Source: Simplicispira lacusdiani (GTDB lineage Bacteria; Pseudomonadota; Gammaproteobacteria; Burkholderiales; Burkholderiaceae_C). Taken from it: a stretch of 32,477 nucleotides of DNA. The stretch covers positions 1-32,477 of the forward strand of contig NZ_QXGR01000011.1 of assembly GCF_003604195.1 (NCBI RefSeq), in the 5' to 3' direction. The position numbers and the translations under genes were made by a program. Positions 16,343 through 24,586 of this stretch are shown in pieces. Below the pieces are notes generated by a model that was not told where the DNA came from, searched no databases, and was given only the letters and a program-made list of their open reading frames with translations. Each line of letters opens with the position of its first letter. The stretch's first letter is position 1.

Positions 16343-16900
16343 ATGGAGTTCCGCCTGATCTACGAAGGCCCCCTGCACGGCCAGGGCGCCAAGTCCTCGC
16401 ACAAGTGGGAGATCCGCCGCGCCCTGCACCCGCAACTGCAGCGCCTGTGGCGCGAGCGCCCGCTCAAGGACGCCGCGCACTCGCTGCTGGCGCACCCGGC
16501 GCAGCCCGGCAAGGCCTCGGTCATCGTGGAAAAGGGTGGGCTGCTGTTCGCGCCCCTGGTCACCCAGCGGCTGGACCTCTACGCCGAGCTGTCGGTGCTG
16601 CTGTTCCGCCAGCAGCCGCGCGGCACGCTCATCACCGACGGCGGCGACATCGACAACCGGCTCAAGACCCTGCTCGACGGCCTGCGCGTGCCCCACGGCT
16701 CGATGGAAGGACGCACCGAGCTGCCACCCCAGCCCGATCCCCAGCCCTTCTTCTGCCTGCTGGAGGACGACTCGCTGGTCACCAAGGTGTCGGTCGAATC
16801 CGAGCAGCTCCTGCGCCCGGCCAAGCCCGACGAGGTGGTGGCCATCATCTCGGTGCACGTGAAGAAAACCGTGCTCTCGCCCGAGAACATGACGCTGTAG
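16343..16900 (+). CDS. RusA-like domain protein, chromosomal and free-standing
   Basis: A 185-residue protein that would usually be called hypothetical. The centre reads DGGDIDNRLKTLLDGLRVP and later LLEDDSLVTKVSVES. This matches the RusA Holliday-junction resolvase pattern D-x-D-N-x-x-K...D-D: Asp102, Asp104, Asn105, Lys108 and Asp142/143, with the Asp-to-Lys spacing of E. coli RusA (Asp72-Lys76). The gap between the two acidic clusters is about 20 residues longer than in RusA and carries a Pro-rich insert, and the N-terminus is extended. RusA cuts four-way DNA junctions; whether this protein does is unknown. No phage gene is nearby. The ATG lacks a clear ribosome-binding site and lies just after repeat A copy 5. 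The gene is convergent with the ferritin-like gene (seven bases between stops). Confidence 0.72.
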   Translation: MEFRLIYEGPLHGQGAKSSHKWEIRRALHPQLQRLWRERPLKDAAHSLLAHPAQPGKASVIVEKGGLLFAPLVTQRLDLYAELSVLLFRQQPRGTLITDGGDIDNRLKTLLDGLRVPHGSMEGRTELPPQPDPQPFFCLLEDDSLVTKVSVESEQLLRPAKPDEVVAIISVHVKKTVLSPENMTL

Positions 16901-16907
16901 CACGCCC

Positions 16908-17363
16908 TCAGGCCGTGAAGACCGCCGTGTCGCCCGGCCGGCGCAGCATCTTGTTGACCTCGTCCTGGTGCAATTCCTCGGCGACGATCATCTCGCGCGC
17001 GTATTCCTCCAGCAGCACCGAGGTGCCCTCGCCGATGCGCAGCAGGTCGTAGTAGGCCGCCAGCGCGGTCTTCTCGTGCTCCAGGCTCTCGCGCAGGATG
17101 TCGCCGATGTCGTGCTTCTCGGTTTCGAGCAGCGGCCCGATCTTGAGCGAGGGGTGACCGCCCAGCAGCGTGACCAGCTCGCCGGCCTTGTGCGCATGGG
17201 CCAGGCTCTCGTCGGCATTGCCCTTGAGCCAGGAGACGATGGGGATGCGGTTGTAGCCGTACACCATCAGCGAATAGTGCGTGTACTTGACCACGCCCGC
17301 CAGCTCCAGCTCCATGATGCGGTTGAGGGCATCGATGGCGGTTTTCTTCTTTGCATCATCCAT
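16908..17363 (-). CDS. Bacterioferritin-like / ferritin-like diiron protein
   Basis: A 151-residue four-helix-bundle protein of the ferritin/bacterioferritin superfamily, close to the usual 155-160. Carboxylate and His ligands appear in each helix: Glu18/Glu20 (IMELELAG), Glu52 with His56/His58 (DESLAHAHKAGE), Glu92-97 (ESLEHEKTA) and Glu129/His132 (EELHQDE). The C-terminal Glu-x-x-His pair is canonical; the first Glu-His pair is spaced one residue wider than in E. coli Bfr. No obvious haem-ligating Met occurs at the Bfr position, so haem binding is doubtful. AAGGAG six bases before ATG 17363 fixes the start. Likely iron storage or oxidative protection; it diverges from the DksA-like gene across 245 bases. 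Confidence 0.85.
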   Translation of the reverse strand: MDDAKKKTAIDALNRIMELELAGVVKYTHYSLMVYGYNRIPIVSWLKGNADESLAHAHKAGELVTLLGGHPSLKIGPLLETEKHDIGDILRESLEHEKTALAAYYDLLRIGEGTSVLLEEYAREMIVAEELHQDEVNKMLRRPGDTAVFTA

Positions 17364-17608
17364 GGCACGCTCCTTGTCGAATGGTGGGAGGACGGCCTGT
17401 CACGCCGGTCCACCGCATTCTCTGCCCGTTCCGGGGCCGCGCCATGGCCCCGCCATGGCATACCCCACGCAGGGCCCGGGGTATTGGCCGCGCACCCTGC
17501 GGCCCGTGCCGGCGCGGGTCCGCGAGGTGCTATTCTGGAGGCACGCCCTGGCGGCGCCCCGCGCCCGCGCCGCCCATGCACCCATGGCCCCATCTTCAGG
17601 AGAACCAC

Positions 17609-17980
17609 ATGACGCAAGCGTTGACCGCCGCCCAGCGCGAGGAACTCAAGACGCTGCTGACCGCGCGCCGGCACGACCTGCTGGCGCAGATGCAGCAGAA
17701 CCGTGAAAACCTGGCCCCCCCCGCCGCCGACCAGGACGGCATCGTCCAGGGCAACGTGGGCCGCGAGGTGGACCAGGTGCTCACCGACATCGACGCGGCC
17801 GATCTGGCGCGCATCGACCATGCACTCGAAGCCATGGAGGACGGCAGCTACGGCCAGTGCGGCGAATGCGGCTGCGACATCCCCTTCGAGCGCCTGAAGA
17901 TCGAGCCGCAGACGCAGCACTGCGTGGCCTGCAAGTCGCGCTGGGAAGAGGCCACGGGCCACGCCAAGCCCCGCCACTGA
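17609..17980 (+). CDS. Short DksA/TraR-family zinc-finger protein
   Basis: A 123-residue protein of the DksA/TraR family, which binds the secondary channel of RNA polymerase and alters promoter kinetics, often with ppGpp. An N-terminal helix pair (about 5-35 and 50-78) leads to a four-cysteine zinc finger, Cys84-x2-Cys87 (CGECG) and Cys105-x2-Cys108 (CVAC). It is shorter than canonical DksA (about 150), and its coiled-coil tip near Asp41-Asp43 lacks the exact DxxDxA spacing of E. coli DksA, so it may be a secondary paralogue rather than the main stringent-response factor. AGGAGA seven bases before the ATG supports the start. Ferrochelatase follows after 52 bases on the same strand. Confidence 0.87.
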   Translation: MTQALTAAQREELKTLLTARRHDLLAQMQQNRENLAPPAADQDGIVQGNVGREVDQVLTDIDAADLARIDHALEAMEDGSYGQCGECGCDIPFERLKIEPQTQHCVACKSRWEEATGHAKPRH

Positions 17981-18032
17981 GCGCGCGGGCGGATTGGCGC
18001 GCGGCGCCCCCGCCCGTGGGCGAGAATGCGGC

Positions 18033-19121
18033 ATGCCTTTCCAACCCGAACCCGCCTATTCCCACGGGCAAGCCGCCCGCACCGCCGTGCTGCTGTGCAA
18101 CCTGGGCACGCCCGATGCCGCCAGCGCACCCGCGCTGCGCCGCTACCTGGGGCAATTCCTGTCCGACCCGCGCGTGGTGGAGATCCCGCGCGCCATCTGG
18201 CTGCCGGTGCTGCACGGCATCATCCTGCGCACCCGGCCGGCGAAATCCGCCGCCAAGTACGCCAGCGTCTGGACGCCCGAGGGCTCGCCGCTGGCCGTGT
18301 GGACCGAGAAACAGGCCAAGCTGCTGCGCGGCTGGCTCGGCGAGGCCGGCTGCAACGTGCTGGTGCGCCCGGCCATGCGCTACGGCAACCCCTCCATCGC
18401 CAGCCAGCTCGACGCCCTGAAGGCCGAGGGCGCCACGCGCATCCTGGTGCTGCCGCTGTACCCGCAGTACTCGGGCACCACCACGGCCAGCGTGTTCGAC
18501 GCCGTGTACGCCTGGGCGGGCCGCCAGCGCCATGTGCCCGAACTGCGCTTCGTCAACCGCTACCACGACGACCCCGGCTACATCGACGCGCTGGCGCGCC
18601 GCATCGAGGCGCACTGGCGCGCCCACGGCCTGCCCGACAAGCTGGTGATGAGCTTCCACGGCGTGCCCGAGCGCACCCTGCACCTGGGCGACCCCTACCA
18701 CTGCGAAAGCCACAAGACCGGGCGCCTGCTGGCCGAACGCCTGGGCCTGCGCCAGGACCGCTGGCAGCTCACCTTCCAGTCGCGCTTTGGCAAGGCCAAG
18801 TGGCTCGAACCCTACACCGAGCCCACGCTCGTCAAGCTGGCGCAATCCGGCGTGGGCCGGGTGGACGTGGTGTGCCCCGGCTTCACCGCCGACTGCCTCG
18901 AAACGCTGGAGGAAATCAACCAGGAGGCGCGCGAGGCCTTCCTGCACGCGGGCGGCAAGGAATTCCACTACATCCCCTGCCTCAACGACAGCCCGGAGTG
19001 GATCACCGCGCTCAGCCGCATCGCCCGCCAGCATCTGGCCGGCTGGCCGGTGGAACCCGAGGGCGCCCTGGCCTTGGCGGATTCCCGTGCCCGCGCGCTG
19101 GCCGCCGGAGCAACGCAATGA
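18033..19121 (+). CDS. hemH: Ferrochelatase (protohaem ferro-lyase)
   Basis: A 362-residue enzyme that inserts Fe2+ into protoporphyrin IX, the last step of haem synthesis. Family features are all present: [13 protein letters not shown] at the N-terminus, [15 protein letters not shown], catalytic His209 in SFHGVPER, the DPYHC segment, LTFQSRFG, and Glu290 in [16 protein letters not shown]. The ATG at 18033 gives the normal N-terminus; the open frame upstream is not coding. No transmembrane anchor is seen, as usual for bacterial forms. It follows the DksA-like gene by 52 bases and is followed by a family A repeat and the Lon-family gene. Confidence 0.96.
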   Translation: MPFQPEPAYSHGQAARTAVLLCNLGTPDAASAPALRRYLGQFLSDPRVVEIPRAIWLPVLHGIILRTRPAKSAAKYASVWTPEGSPLAVWTEKQAKLLRGWLGEAGCNVLVRPAMRYGNPSIASQLDALKAEGATRILVLPLYPQYSGTTTASVFDAVYAWAGRQRHVPELRFVNRYHDDPGYIDALARRIEAHWRAHGLPDKLVMSFHGVPERTLHLGDPYHCESHKTGRLLAERLGLRQDRWQLTFQSRFGKAKWLEPYTEPTLVKLAQSGVGRVDVVCPGFTADCLETLEEINQEAREAFLHAGGKEFHYIPCLNDSPEWITALSRIARQHLAGWPVEPEGALALADSRARALAAGATQ

Positions 19122-19130
19122 TCCGCCGGA

Positions 19131-19181
19131 CGCTCCTCTATTGATAGCTTATGGCGCTTGATACAAAAGCCTCCGCAGCCG
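19131..19181 (+). repeat. Repeat family A, copy 6 (between hemH and the Lon-family gene)
   Basis: CTATTGATAGCTTATGGCGCTTGATACAAAAGCCTCCGCAG blocks match the GCTAT-N-ATAGC, GCGCTTG, AAGC order of the family, with the left arm shortened. It fills most of the 82-base gap. Confidence 0.6.
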
Positions 19182-19203
19182 ATTTGATTCAAAAAAGAAC
19201 GCC

Positions 19204-21642
19204 ATGACTGCCACTGCCCTCACCCCGGCCCAACTGCGGCTGACCATCGAGCCGGCCAGCCTGGGCTTTGCCAGCACCGCCGAACTGCGGGGCCTGCCCC
19301 TGCCCTGGATCGGGCAGGAGCGCGCCGAGGCCGCCGCGCGCTTCGGCCTGGGCCTGCAGCAGCCCGACTACAACCTGTTCGTGCTGGGCGAGGTGGGGAG
19401 CGGGCGCACCTCGCTGTTGCGCCAGGCCATGCAGGACGCCGCCGCGCAGCGCCCCGTGCCGCCCGACCTGTGCTACCTGCACAACTTCGACACCCCCGAA
19501 CGCCCGCGCGCGCTGCGCCTGCCCGCGGGCCAGGGCCGCCTGCTGCGCCAGGGCATGGAGCAGGCCGTGCGCCTGCTACAGGCCGAGATCCCCAAGCGGC
19601 TCGAAGGCCCCGACTTCCGCGCCGACAGCGAACGCATCGAAAAGGCCTACCAGGCCAGCGAAGCACAGGCCTTCGCCGCGCTCGACGCCTTCGCCGAGTC
19701 GCTGCATTTCCGCCTCGCGCGCGATGGCGGACACATGGTCTTCACGCTGCTGGGTGACAAGGGCCTGCCCCTCACCGAGGACGAAGCCCACGCGCTGCCG
19801 CGCGAGCGCCGCGCCGAGATCGACATTGCCGAGCAGAAGCTGCGCGACGAGATCGCCCGCTTCCTCGAAGCCACGCGTCCGCTGGAACGCGAGCGCGACG
19901 ATGCGCTGGAGAAGCTGCGCCGCCAGACCATCAAGCCGCTGATCGAGCGCGCGCTGCAGGACATCCGCAACGGCCTGCGCAAGCAGATCAAGGACACGGT
20001 GAAGCTCGGCCAGTGGCTCGACCAGGTCCAGCGCCAGGTGCTGGACCACCTGCCACTCTTCGTGGCCGGCGAAAGCGGCGAGGACGAGCGCAAGGACGCG
20101 CTCGACGACCTGCTCGCGCGCTGCCATGTCAACCTGGTGGTGGACAACGACGGCCTGGAGAGCGCGCCGGTCCTCATCGAGGACAACCCGCAGCCGCGCA
20201 GCCTGTTCGGCAGCATCGAATACCAGGCCGACGCCGACGTGCTGGTGGCCGACTTCTCGTGCATCCACGCCGGCAGCCTGCTCAAGGCGCACGGCGGCTT
20301 CCTCCTGCTGCACCTGCGCGACCTGCTCGGCGAAGAAAGCCTGTGGGAGCGCCTGCGCCGCTTCCTGCGCTGCAGCCGCCTGCAGATCGAGGAGGCCGGC
20401 GCCGCGCACGGCCCGATGGCGGCCGTGGCGCTGCAGCCCGAGGCGGTGGACGTGGACGTGAAGATCGTGCTCATCGGCTCGGTCGAGGAGTACTACGCGC
20501 TGCAGGAAGGCGACCCCGAGGTGGCGCGGCGCTTCCGCGCCAAGGTGGACTTCGCCGAGTCGTTCCGCGCCACGCCGCAGACGCGCCAGACCACGGCGGT
20601 GTTCATCGCCCAGATTTGCGCCAAGCGCGGCCTGCCCGATTTTTCCGCCGCCGCCGTGGCGCTGATGCTGGAGCAGGCGCACCGCGAGGCCGACGACCAA
20701 TCGCGCCAGAGCGCCCTGTTCGCCCAGACCGAGGCGCTGGCCATCGAGAGCGCCGCGCTGTGCCGCGCGCGCGGCGGCGCCCTGGTGGGCCCCGAGGACA
20801 TCGAAGCCGCGCTGCGGGCGCGCGCATTGCGCCACAACTACCCCGAGCAGCGCCTGCACGAAACCATCGCCGACGGCGAGCGCCTGCTGGCGCTCGGCGG
20901 CCGGCACGTGGGCCAGGTCAACGCGCTCACGCAGATCGACCTGGGCGACCACCGCTTCGGCTTCCCGGTGCGCATCACCGCGCGCGCCTACGCCGGGCAC
21001 GAGGGCCTGCTCAACATCGAGCGCGAAGTCGAGATGTCCGGCCCCATCCACGACAAGGGCGTGCTCATCCTGCACAGCTACCTGATGGCGCTGTTCGGCC
21101 ACATCGCGCCGCTGGCGCTCAACGCCTCCATCGTGTTCGAGCAGGAGTACAGCGGCGTGGAGGGCGACTCGGCCTCCTGCGCCGAGCTGTACGCGCTGCT
21201 GTCCTCGCTCTCGGGCCTGCCGCTGGCGCAGGGCATCGCGGTGACGGGCGCGCTCAACCAGCATGGCGAGGTGCTGCCCGTGGGCGGCATCAACGAGAAG
21301 ATCGAGGGCTGGTTCCGCGCCTGCGAGGAAGCCGGGCTCGACGGCACGCAGGGCGCGCTGATCCCGGCGCGCAACCAGCGCCACCTCATGCTCGACCGCC
21401 GCGTGGCCGAGGCGGTGGCCGAGGGGCGCTTCCATATCTGGACCGCCGCCCATGTGAGCGACGGCATCGCCTTGCTCACCGGCCAGGCGCCGGGCATGGA
21501 TGCCCACACGGCCACGGGCGGGGAAGGCAGCGTGCTGGGCCGCGCCGAGCAGACCTTGCGCGCCTTCCGCCGCGCCTGCCAGGCCGCCGGCCGCACCCGC
21601 CCGGCCCGCCGCACGCGCGGCACGGATGGCGGCGCGCCATGA
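19204..21642 (+). CDS. Lon-family ATP-dependent protease homologue (AAA_32/LonB-like, YcbZ type)
   Basis: An 812-residue protein. The N-terminal AAA-like region has GEVGSGRTS where Walker A belongs, with Arg68 in place of the catalytic Lys. A long coiled-coil insert (about 165-270) follows, then the second part of the AAA module (LKAHGGFLLLHLRDLL, VKIVLIGSVEEYYAL). The C-terminal Lon protease domain has the Ser-Lys dyad: Ser656 in EGDSAS and Lys699 in GGINEKIEGW. This is the architecture of the AAA_32 plus Lon_C group, which includes YcbZ, rather than housekeeping LonA. The protease dyad is intact; the altered P-loop raises doubt about ATP use. It overlaps the glycerate kinase start by ATGA. 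Substrates unknown. Confidence 0.9.
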   Translation: MTATALTPAQLRLTIEPASLGFASTAELRGLPLPWIGQERAEAAARFGLGLQQPDYNLFVLGEVGSGRTSLLRQAMQDAAAQRPVPPDLCYLHNFDTPERPRALRLPAGQGRLLRQGMEQAVRLLQAEIPKRLEGPDFRADSERIEKAYQASEAQAFAALDAFAESLHFRLARDGGHMVFTLLGDKGLPLTEDEAHALPRERRAEIDIAEQKLRDEIARFLEATRPLERERDDALEKLRRQTIKPLIERALQDIRNGLRKQIKDTVKLGQWLDQVQRQVLDHLPLFVAGESGEDERKDALDDLLARCHVNLVVDNDGLESAPVLIEDNPQPRSLFGSIEYQADADVLVADFSCIHAGSLLKAHGGFLLLHLRDLLGEESLWERLRRFLRCSRLQIEEAGAAHGPMAAVALQPEAVDVDVKIVLIGSVEEYYALQEGDPEVARRFRAKVDFAESFRATPQTRQTTAVFIAQICAKRGLPDFSAAAVALMLEQAHREADDQSRQSALFAQTEALAIESAALCRARGGALVGPEDIEAALRARALRHNYPEQRLHETIADGERLLALGGRHVGQVNALTQIDLGDHRFGFPVRITARAYAGHEGLLNIEREVEMSGPIHDKGVLILHSYLMALFGHIAPLALNASIVFEQEYSGVEGDSASCAELYALLSSLSGLPLAQGIAVTGALNQHGEVLPVGGINEKIEGWFRACEEAGLDGTQGALIPARNQRHLMLDRRVAEAVAEGRFHIWTAAHVSDGIALLTGQAPGMDAHTATGGEGSVLGRAEQTLRAFRRACQAAGRTRPARRTRGTDGGAP

Positions 21643-22958
21643 GCGACGACGCACCCGGCAGCGACCCGCGCGCCTTCCTGCGCGCGCTGTTCGACGCGGC
21701 CGTGGCGCGCGCCCAGCCCGCGCACGCGCTCGCGCCCTTCCTGCCACCGCCGCCCCGTGGCCGCACCGTGGTGGTGGGCGCGGGCAAGGCCGGGGGCGCC
21801 ATGGCGGCGGCGGTCGATGCGCTGTGGCCCGCCGGCGCGCCGCTGTCGGGCCTGGTGGTCACGCGCTACGGCCATGTGCCGGCTGGTTACCGCGACATGC
21901 CGCGCCGCATCGAGGTGGTGGAGGCCGCGCACCCCGTGCCCGATGCCGCCGGCCAACAGGCCGCCGCGCGCATGGCGCGACTGGTGCGGGGGCTGGGGCC
22001 GGATGATCTGGTGCTGGCCCTGGTCTCGGGCGGCGGCTCGGCCCTGCTGGCCCAGCCCGCGCCCGGGCTAACGCTGGCCGACAAGCAGGCCGTGAACCAG
22101 GCCCTGCTGCGCAGCGGCGCCGCCATCGACGAAATGAACTGCGTGCGCAAGCACCTCTCGGCGCTCAAGGGCGGGCGGCTGGCGCGGCTGGCCGCGCCCG
22201 CGCGCGTGGTCACGCTGCTCATCAGCGACGTGCCGGGCGACGACCCGGCCATCATCGCCAGCGGCCCCACGGTGCCCGATGCCAGCACCTGCCAGGACGC
22301 GCTGGCCATCTGCAGGCGCCATGGCATCGCCCTGCCCCCGGCGGCGCTGGCGGGGCTGGAAAGCGGCGCCTTCGAGACTCCCAAGCCCGGCGACCCGGTC
22401 TTCGCGCGGCACACCGTCCAGCTCGTGGCCACGCCGCAGCAGAGCCTGGAGGCCGCCGCCGCGCTGGCGCGCGCGCACGGCGTGGCGGCGCACATCCTGT
22501 CCGACGCCATCGAGGGCGAGAGCCGCACCGTGGGCCAGGTGCACGCCGCGCTGGCCCGCCAGGTGGCGCGGCACGGCCAGCCCTTCGCGCAGCCCTGCGT
22601 CATCCTCTCGGGCGGCGAGACCACCGTCACGCTGCCGCCGCCGGGCAGCGCCACCGGCGCGCAGGGGCGTGGCGGCCGGGCCAGCGAGTTCCTGCTGGCC
22701 TGCACCATCGCGCTGCAGGGCGAGCCCGGCGTGCACGCGCTGGCCGCCGACACCGACGGTATCGACGGCATCGAGGACAACGCGGGCGCAGTGATAGCGC
22801 CCGACACGCTGGCGCGCGCGGCCGCCCTGGGGCTCTCGGCCAGCGACTTCCTGGCACGGCACGATGGCCATGGCTTCTTCGCGGCGCTCGACGACCTGGT
22901 GGTCACCGGGCCGACGCTGACCAACGTCAACGACTTCCGGGCCTTCTACCTGCCTTGA
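21639..22958 (+). CDS. Glycerate 2-kinase (MOFRL family)
   Basis: A 439-residue enzyme of the GckA/TtuD type, which phosphorylates D-glycerate to 2-phosphoglycerate; older annotations call it hydroxypyruvate reductase. The GKAGGAMA phosphate loop near residue 50, LVSGGGSALL, the stretch LLISDVPGDDPAIIASGPTV, ILSGGETTVTL and the C-terminal MOFRL segment with ADTDGIDG are all present at normal length. The ATG overlaps the protease stop (ATGA), so the two are translationally coupled, an unexplained pairing. No glyoxylate-pathway genes (gcl, hyi, glxR) are adjacent. Cytoplasmic. Confidence 0.92.
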   Translation: MSDDAPGSDPRAFLRALFDAAVARAQPAHALAPFLPPPPRGRTVVVGAGKAGGAMAAAVDALWPAGAPLSGLVVTRYGHVPAGYRDMPRRIEVVEAAHPVPDAAGQQAAARMARLVRGLGPDDLVLALVSGGGSALLAQPAPGLTLADKQAVNQALLRSGAAIDEMNCVRKHLSALKGGRLARLAAPARVVTLLISDVPGDDPAIIASGPTVPDASTCQDALAICRRHGIALPPAALAGLESGAFETPKPGDPVFARHTVQLVATPQQSLEAAAALARAHGVAAHILSDAIEGESRTVGQVHAALARQVARHGQPFAQPCVILSGGETTVTLPPPGSATGAQGRGGRASEFLLACTIALQGEPGVHALAADTDGIDGIEDNAGAVIAPDTLARAAALGLSASDFLARHDGHGFFAALDDLVVTGPTLTNVNDFRAFYLP

Positions 22959-22972
22959 TTCTTGCAAAATCG

Positions 22973-23029
22973 GGCCATGAAGCCCATGCAACAAGCGCCA
23001 TAAGCTATTAAATATATAGCAAAAGACGG
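22973..23029 (-). repeat. Repeat family A, copy 7 (after glycerate kinase)
   Basis: On the minus strand GCTATATATTTAATAGC (23020-23004) is followed by TTATGGCGCTTGTTGCATGGGCTTC. The order of blocks is as in the other copies, in inverted orientation. It lies in the 267-base gap before the Tat-type binding protein; the rest of the gap holds the palindrome listed next and no ORF. Confidence 0.65.
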
Positions 23030-23087
23030 CTTTAGAGTTAGCTCCCGAGGCCACGCAAAAGCACGCGGCCGGCGGGCAGAATATGTC

Positions 23088-23097
23088 TCACATGTGA
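23088..23097. promoter_or_regulatory. Ten-base perfect palindrome upstream of the binding-protein gene
   Basis: TCACATGTGA lies 129 bases before the ATG of the downstream gene, next to an AT-containing GAATATG. It could be a regulator half-site pair; no specific regulator can be named. Confidence 0.25.
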
Positions 23098-23225
23098 CCT
23101 TCCGGGCCTCTGCATGGGGGTTTTCCAGGGCATGGCCCGGCCACCGGCGGCTGATACTCCCGGCCACATGGACGGGCGGTCCCGCGCCCGCCCTGCCTTC
23201 CATCACCCAAGCAACCACGACAACC

Positions 23226-24371
23226 ATGCCCACTGTGACCGATACCACCGCCCTGCCCACGCGGCGCCATGTCCTGCAGGCCACCGCCGCCGTTGCCCTG
23301 GCGGCCCCCGCGCTGGTGCGCGCCCAGGCCGAGCCTTGGCGCATCGGCCAAACGGCCGCGCTCACCGGTCCGCTGGCGTTTCCGTTCGTGGAGATGAACA
23401 AGGGCATCGCCGCGGCCTTCAAGGAGGTGAACGACCGCGGCGGCATCGACGGCCGGCCGGTGGAGCTGGTGAGCCTGGACGATGGCGGCGCGCCCGACAA
23501 GGCGGCCGAGAACACCCTGGCCCTGCTGCAGAAAGAGCAGGTGTTCACCATGTTCGCCTGCGGCGGCACGACCAGCGTGATGGGCGCGCTCAAGGTGCTG
23601 GCCGAGGCCAAGGTGCCGCTGATCGCGCCGGCCTCGGGCTCGGACGCGCTGCGGCCGTTCAACCCGCTGGTGTTCCACACCCGCGCCAGCTATGCGCAAG
23701 AACTCAGCAAGATCGTCAAGCAGCTCGGCTCCACGGGTTTCACGAAATGCGCCGTGCCCTATTTCGACAACCCCTTCGGCAAGGCCACGCTGGCGGCCTT
23801 CGAGGCGGCCGCGCGCGAGCACAACAACACGCAGTGGAAGCCTTTCCTGATCGCCGAGACGCCCGAGGGCATCGCCAAGGGCGTGGACGAGATCGCGCAG
23901 TGGCAACCCTATTCGCTGATTTCTCTGTGCATCGGCGCCAGCGGCCTGCCTTTCTTCAAGGCCCTGCGCCAGCGTGTGAAGGCGCCCGTGTTCTCGCTGT
24001 CGTTCCTCGGGTCGCGCCCGGTCCTCAGCGCGATGGGCGAAGCCTCGATCGGCATCACGGTGGCGCAGGTCGTGCCCAACCCGGCCAACCCGGCGATCCC
24101 CGTGGTCAAGGCCTATCAGGATTCGATCCGCAAGATGGGCGGCATCGAGCCCGGCTACTCCTCGCTCGAAGGCTACGTGAACGCGCGCATCCTGCTCGAA
24201 GGCCTGCGCCGCGCGGGCCGTGGCGCCACGCGCGAGAAGCTGGTCGAGGCCCTGCACTCCATGCGCCCCTACGACCTGGGCGGCTTCGAGGTGCGCTACG
24301 GGCCCAAGGACCACAGCGGCACGGATTTCGTGGAGCTGACGTACTTCAACGGCGAGCGCTTCAGGAGATAA
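23226..24371 (+). CDS. LivK-type ABC substrate-binding protein with Tat-like signal
   Basis: A 381-residue type I periplasmic binding protein (branched-chain amino acid/amide family). The N-terminus has a twin-arginine-like TRRHVLQ (Arg13-14), a moderately hydrophobic core and an AQA cleavage site at about 35, so export by Tat is possible. The mature fold begins WRIGQTAALTGPLAFPF and contains the LVSLDDGGAPDKAAENTLALL region and IAPASGSDALRP. The start is ATG 23226; an upstream in-frame ATG (23094) gives no signal peptide. It faces the minus-strand liv/3HB cluster, and may supply that transporter or another; no transporter gene is on its own strand. A family B repeat starts six bases after its stop. 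Confidence 0.88.
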   Translation: MPTVTDTTALPTRRHVLQATAAVALAAPALVRAQAEPWRIGQTAALTGPLAFPFVEMNKGIAAAFKEVNDRGGIDGRPVELVSLDDGGAPDKAAENTLALLQKEQVFTMFACGGTTSVMGALKVLAEAKVPLIAPASGSDALRPFNPLVFHTRASYAQELSKIVKQLGSTGFTKCAVPYFDNPFGKATLAAFEAAAREHNNTQWKPFLIAETPEGIAKGVDEIAQWQPYSLISLCIGASGLPFFKALRQRVKAPVFSLSFLGSRPVLSAMGEASIGITVAQVVPNPANPAIPVVKAYQDSIRKMGGIEPGYSSLEGYVNARILLEGLRRAGRGATREKLVEALHSMRPYDLGGFEVRYGPKDHSGTDFVELTYFNGERFRR

Positions 24372-24376
24372 GGACA

Positions 24377-24494
24377 ACCCCCTGTGGCGCTGTGCGCCTT
24401 CTCCCTTCTCTGACATCGCTGCGCGATGTGGAAGGGGGACACCGCCAGCGCGGCGGGGCGGCCCTTGCGCGGCGGTCCTGGCCTGGGCCGCGAA
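24377..24494 (+). repeat. Repeat family B, copy 2 (3' of binding-protein gene)
   Basis: CCCCCTGTGGCGC-TGT-GCGCC (hairpin 24386-24398), a CTTCTCCCTTCTC pyrimidine tract, a second perfect hairpin ACATCGC (24413-24419)/GCGATGT (24423-24429), then GGAAGGGGG and GCGGGGCGGCCCTTGCGCGG blocks. The same order occurs in copies 1 and 3. Confidence 0.8.
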
Positions 24495-24546
24495 CCTTTC
24501 ATGCGCCGCAGGTGATGCTGTGCTCCCCAAAAGTCCAAGATGCACG

Positions 24547-24583
24547 CCCTCCCGCGCGCCCACCAGGCGGCGGCACGGGAGGG
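24547..24583 (-). terminator. Strong hairpin after the alpha/beta hydrolase gene
   Basis: A perfect eight-base-pair stem CCCTCCCG (24547-24554)/CGGGAGGG (24576-24583) with inner GC pairing lies just beyond the minus-strand stop at 24587. On the minus strand it is followed, after about ten bases, by CTTTT. Probably an intrinsic or rho-assisted end for the liv/3HB cluster transcript. Confidence 0.55.
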
Positions 24584-24586
24584 GGC

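Noticed and set aside
17441..17459. Inverted repeat GCCATGG...CCATGGC between the ferritin-like and DksA-like genes
   Set aside because: A short palindrome made of NcoI-like sites in GC-rich DNA; no promoter element is positioned with it, so no function is supported.
17789..17809. DxxDxA motif (Asp62, Asp65, Ala67) in the DksA-like protein
   Set aside because: It lies only about 19 residues before the zinc finger, whereas the functional DksA tip motif is about 40 residues away, so the match is probably coincidental.
17981..18032. GC-rich dyad CGGGCG/CGCCCG between the dksA-like gene and hemH
   Set aside because: The stem is only six base pairs, the loop is long and no T tract follows, so I do not call a terminator.
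20013..21638. Open frame upstream of glycerate kinase within the Lon-family gene
   Set aside because: It is a +1 shadow of the protease gene; real kinase homology starts at the ATG at 21639.
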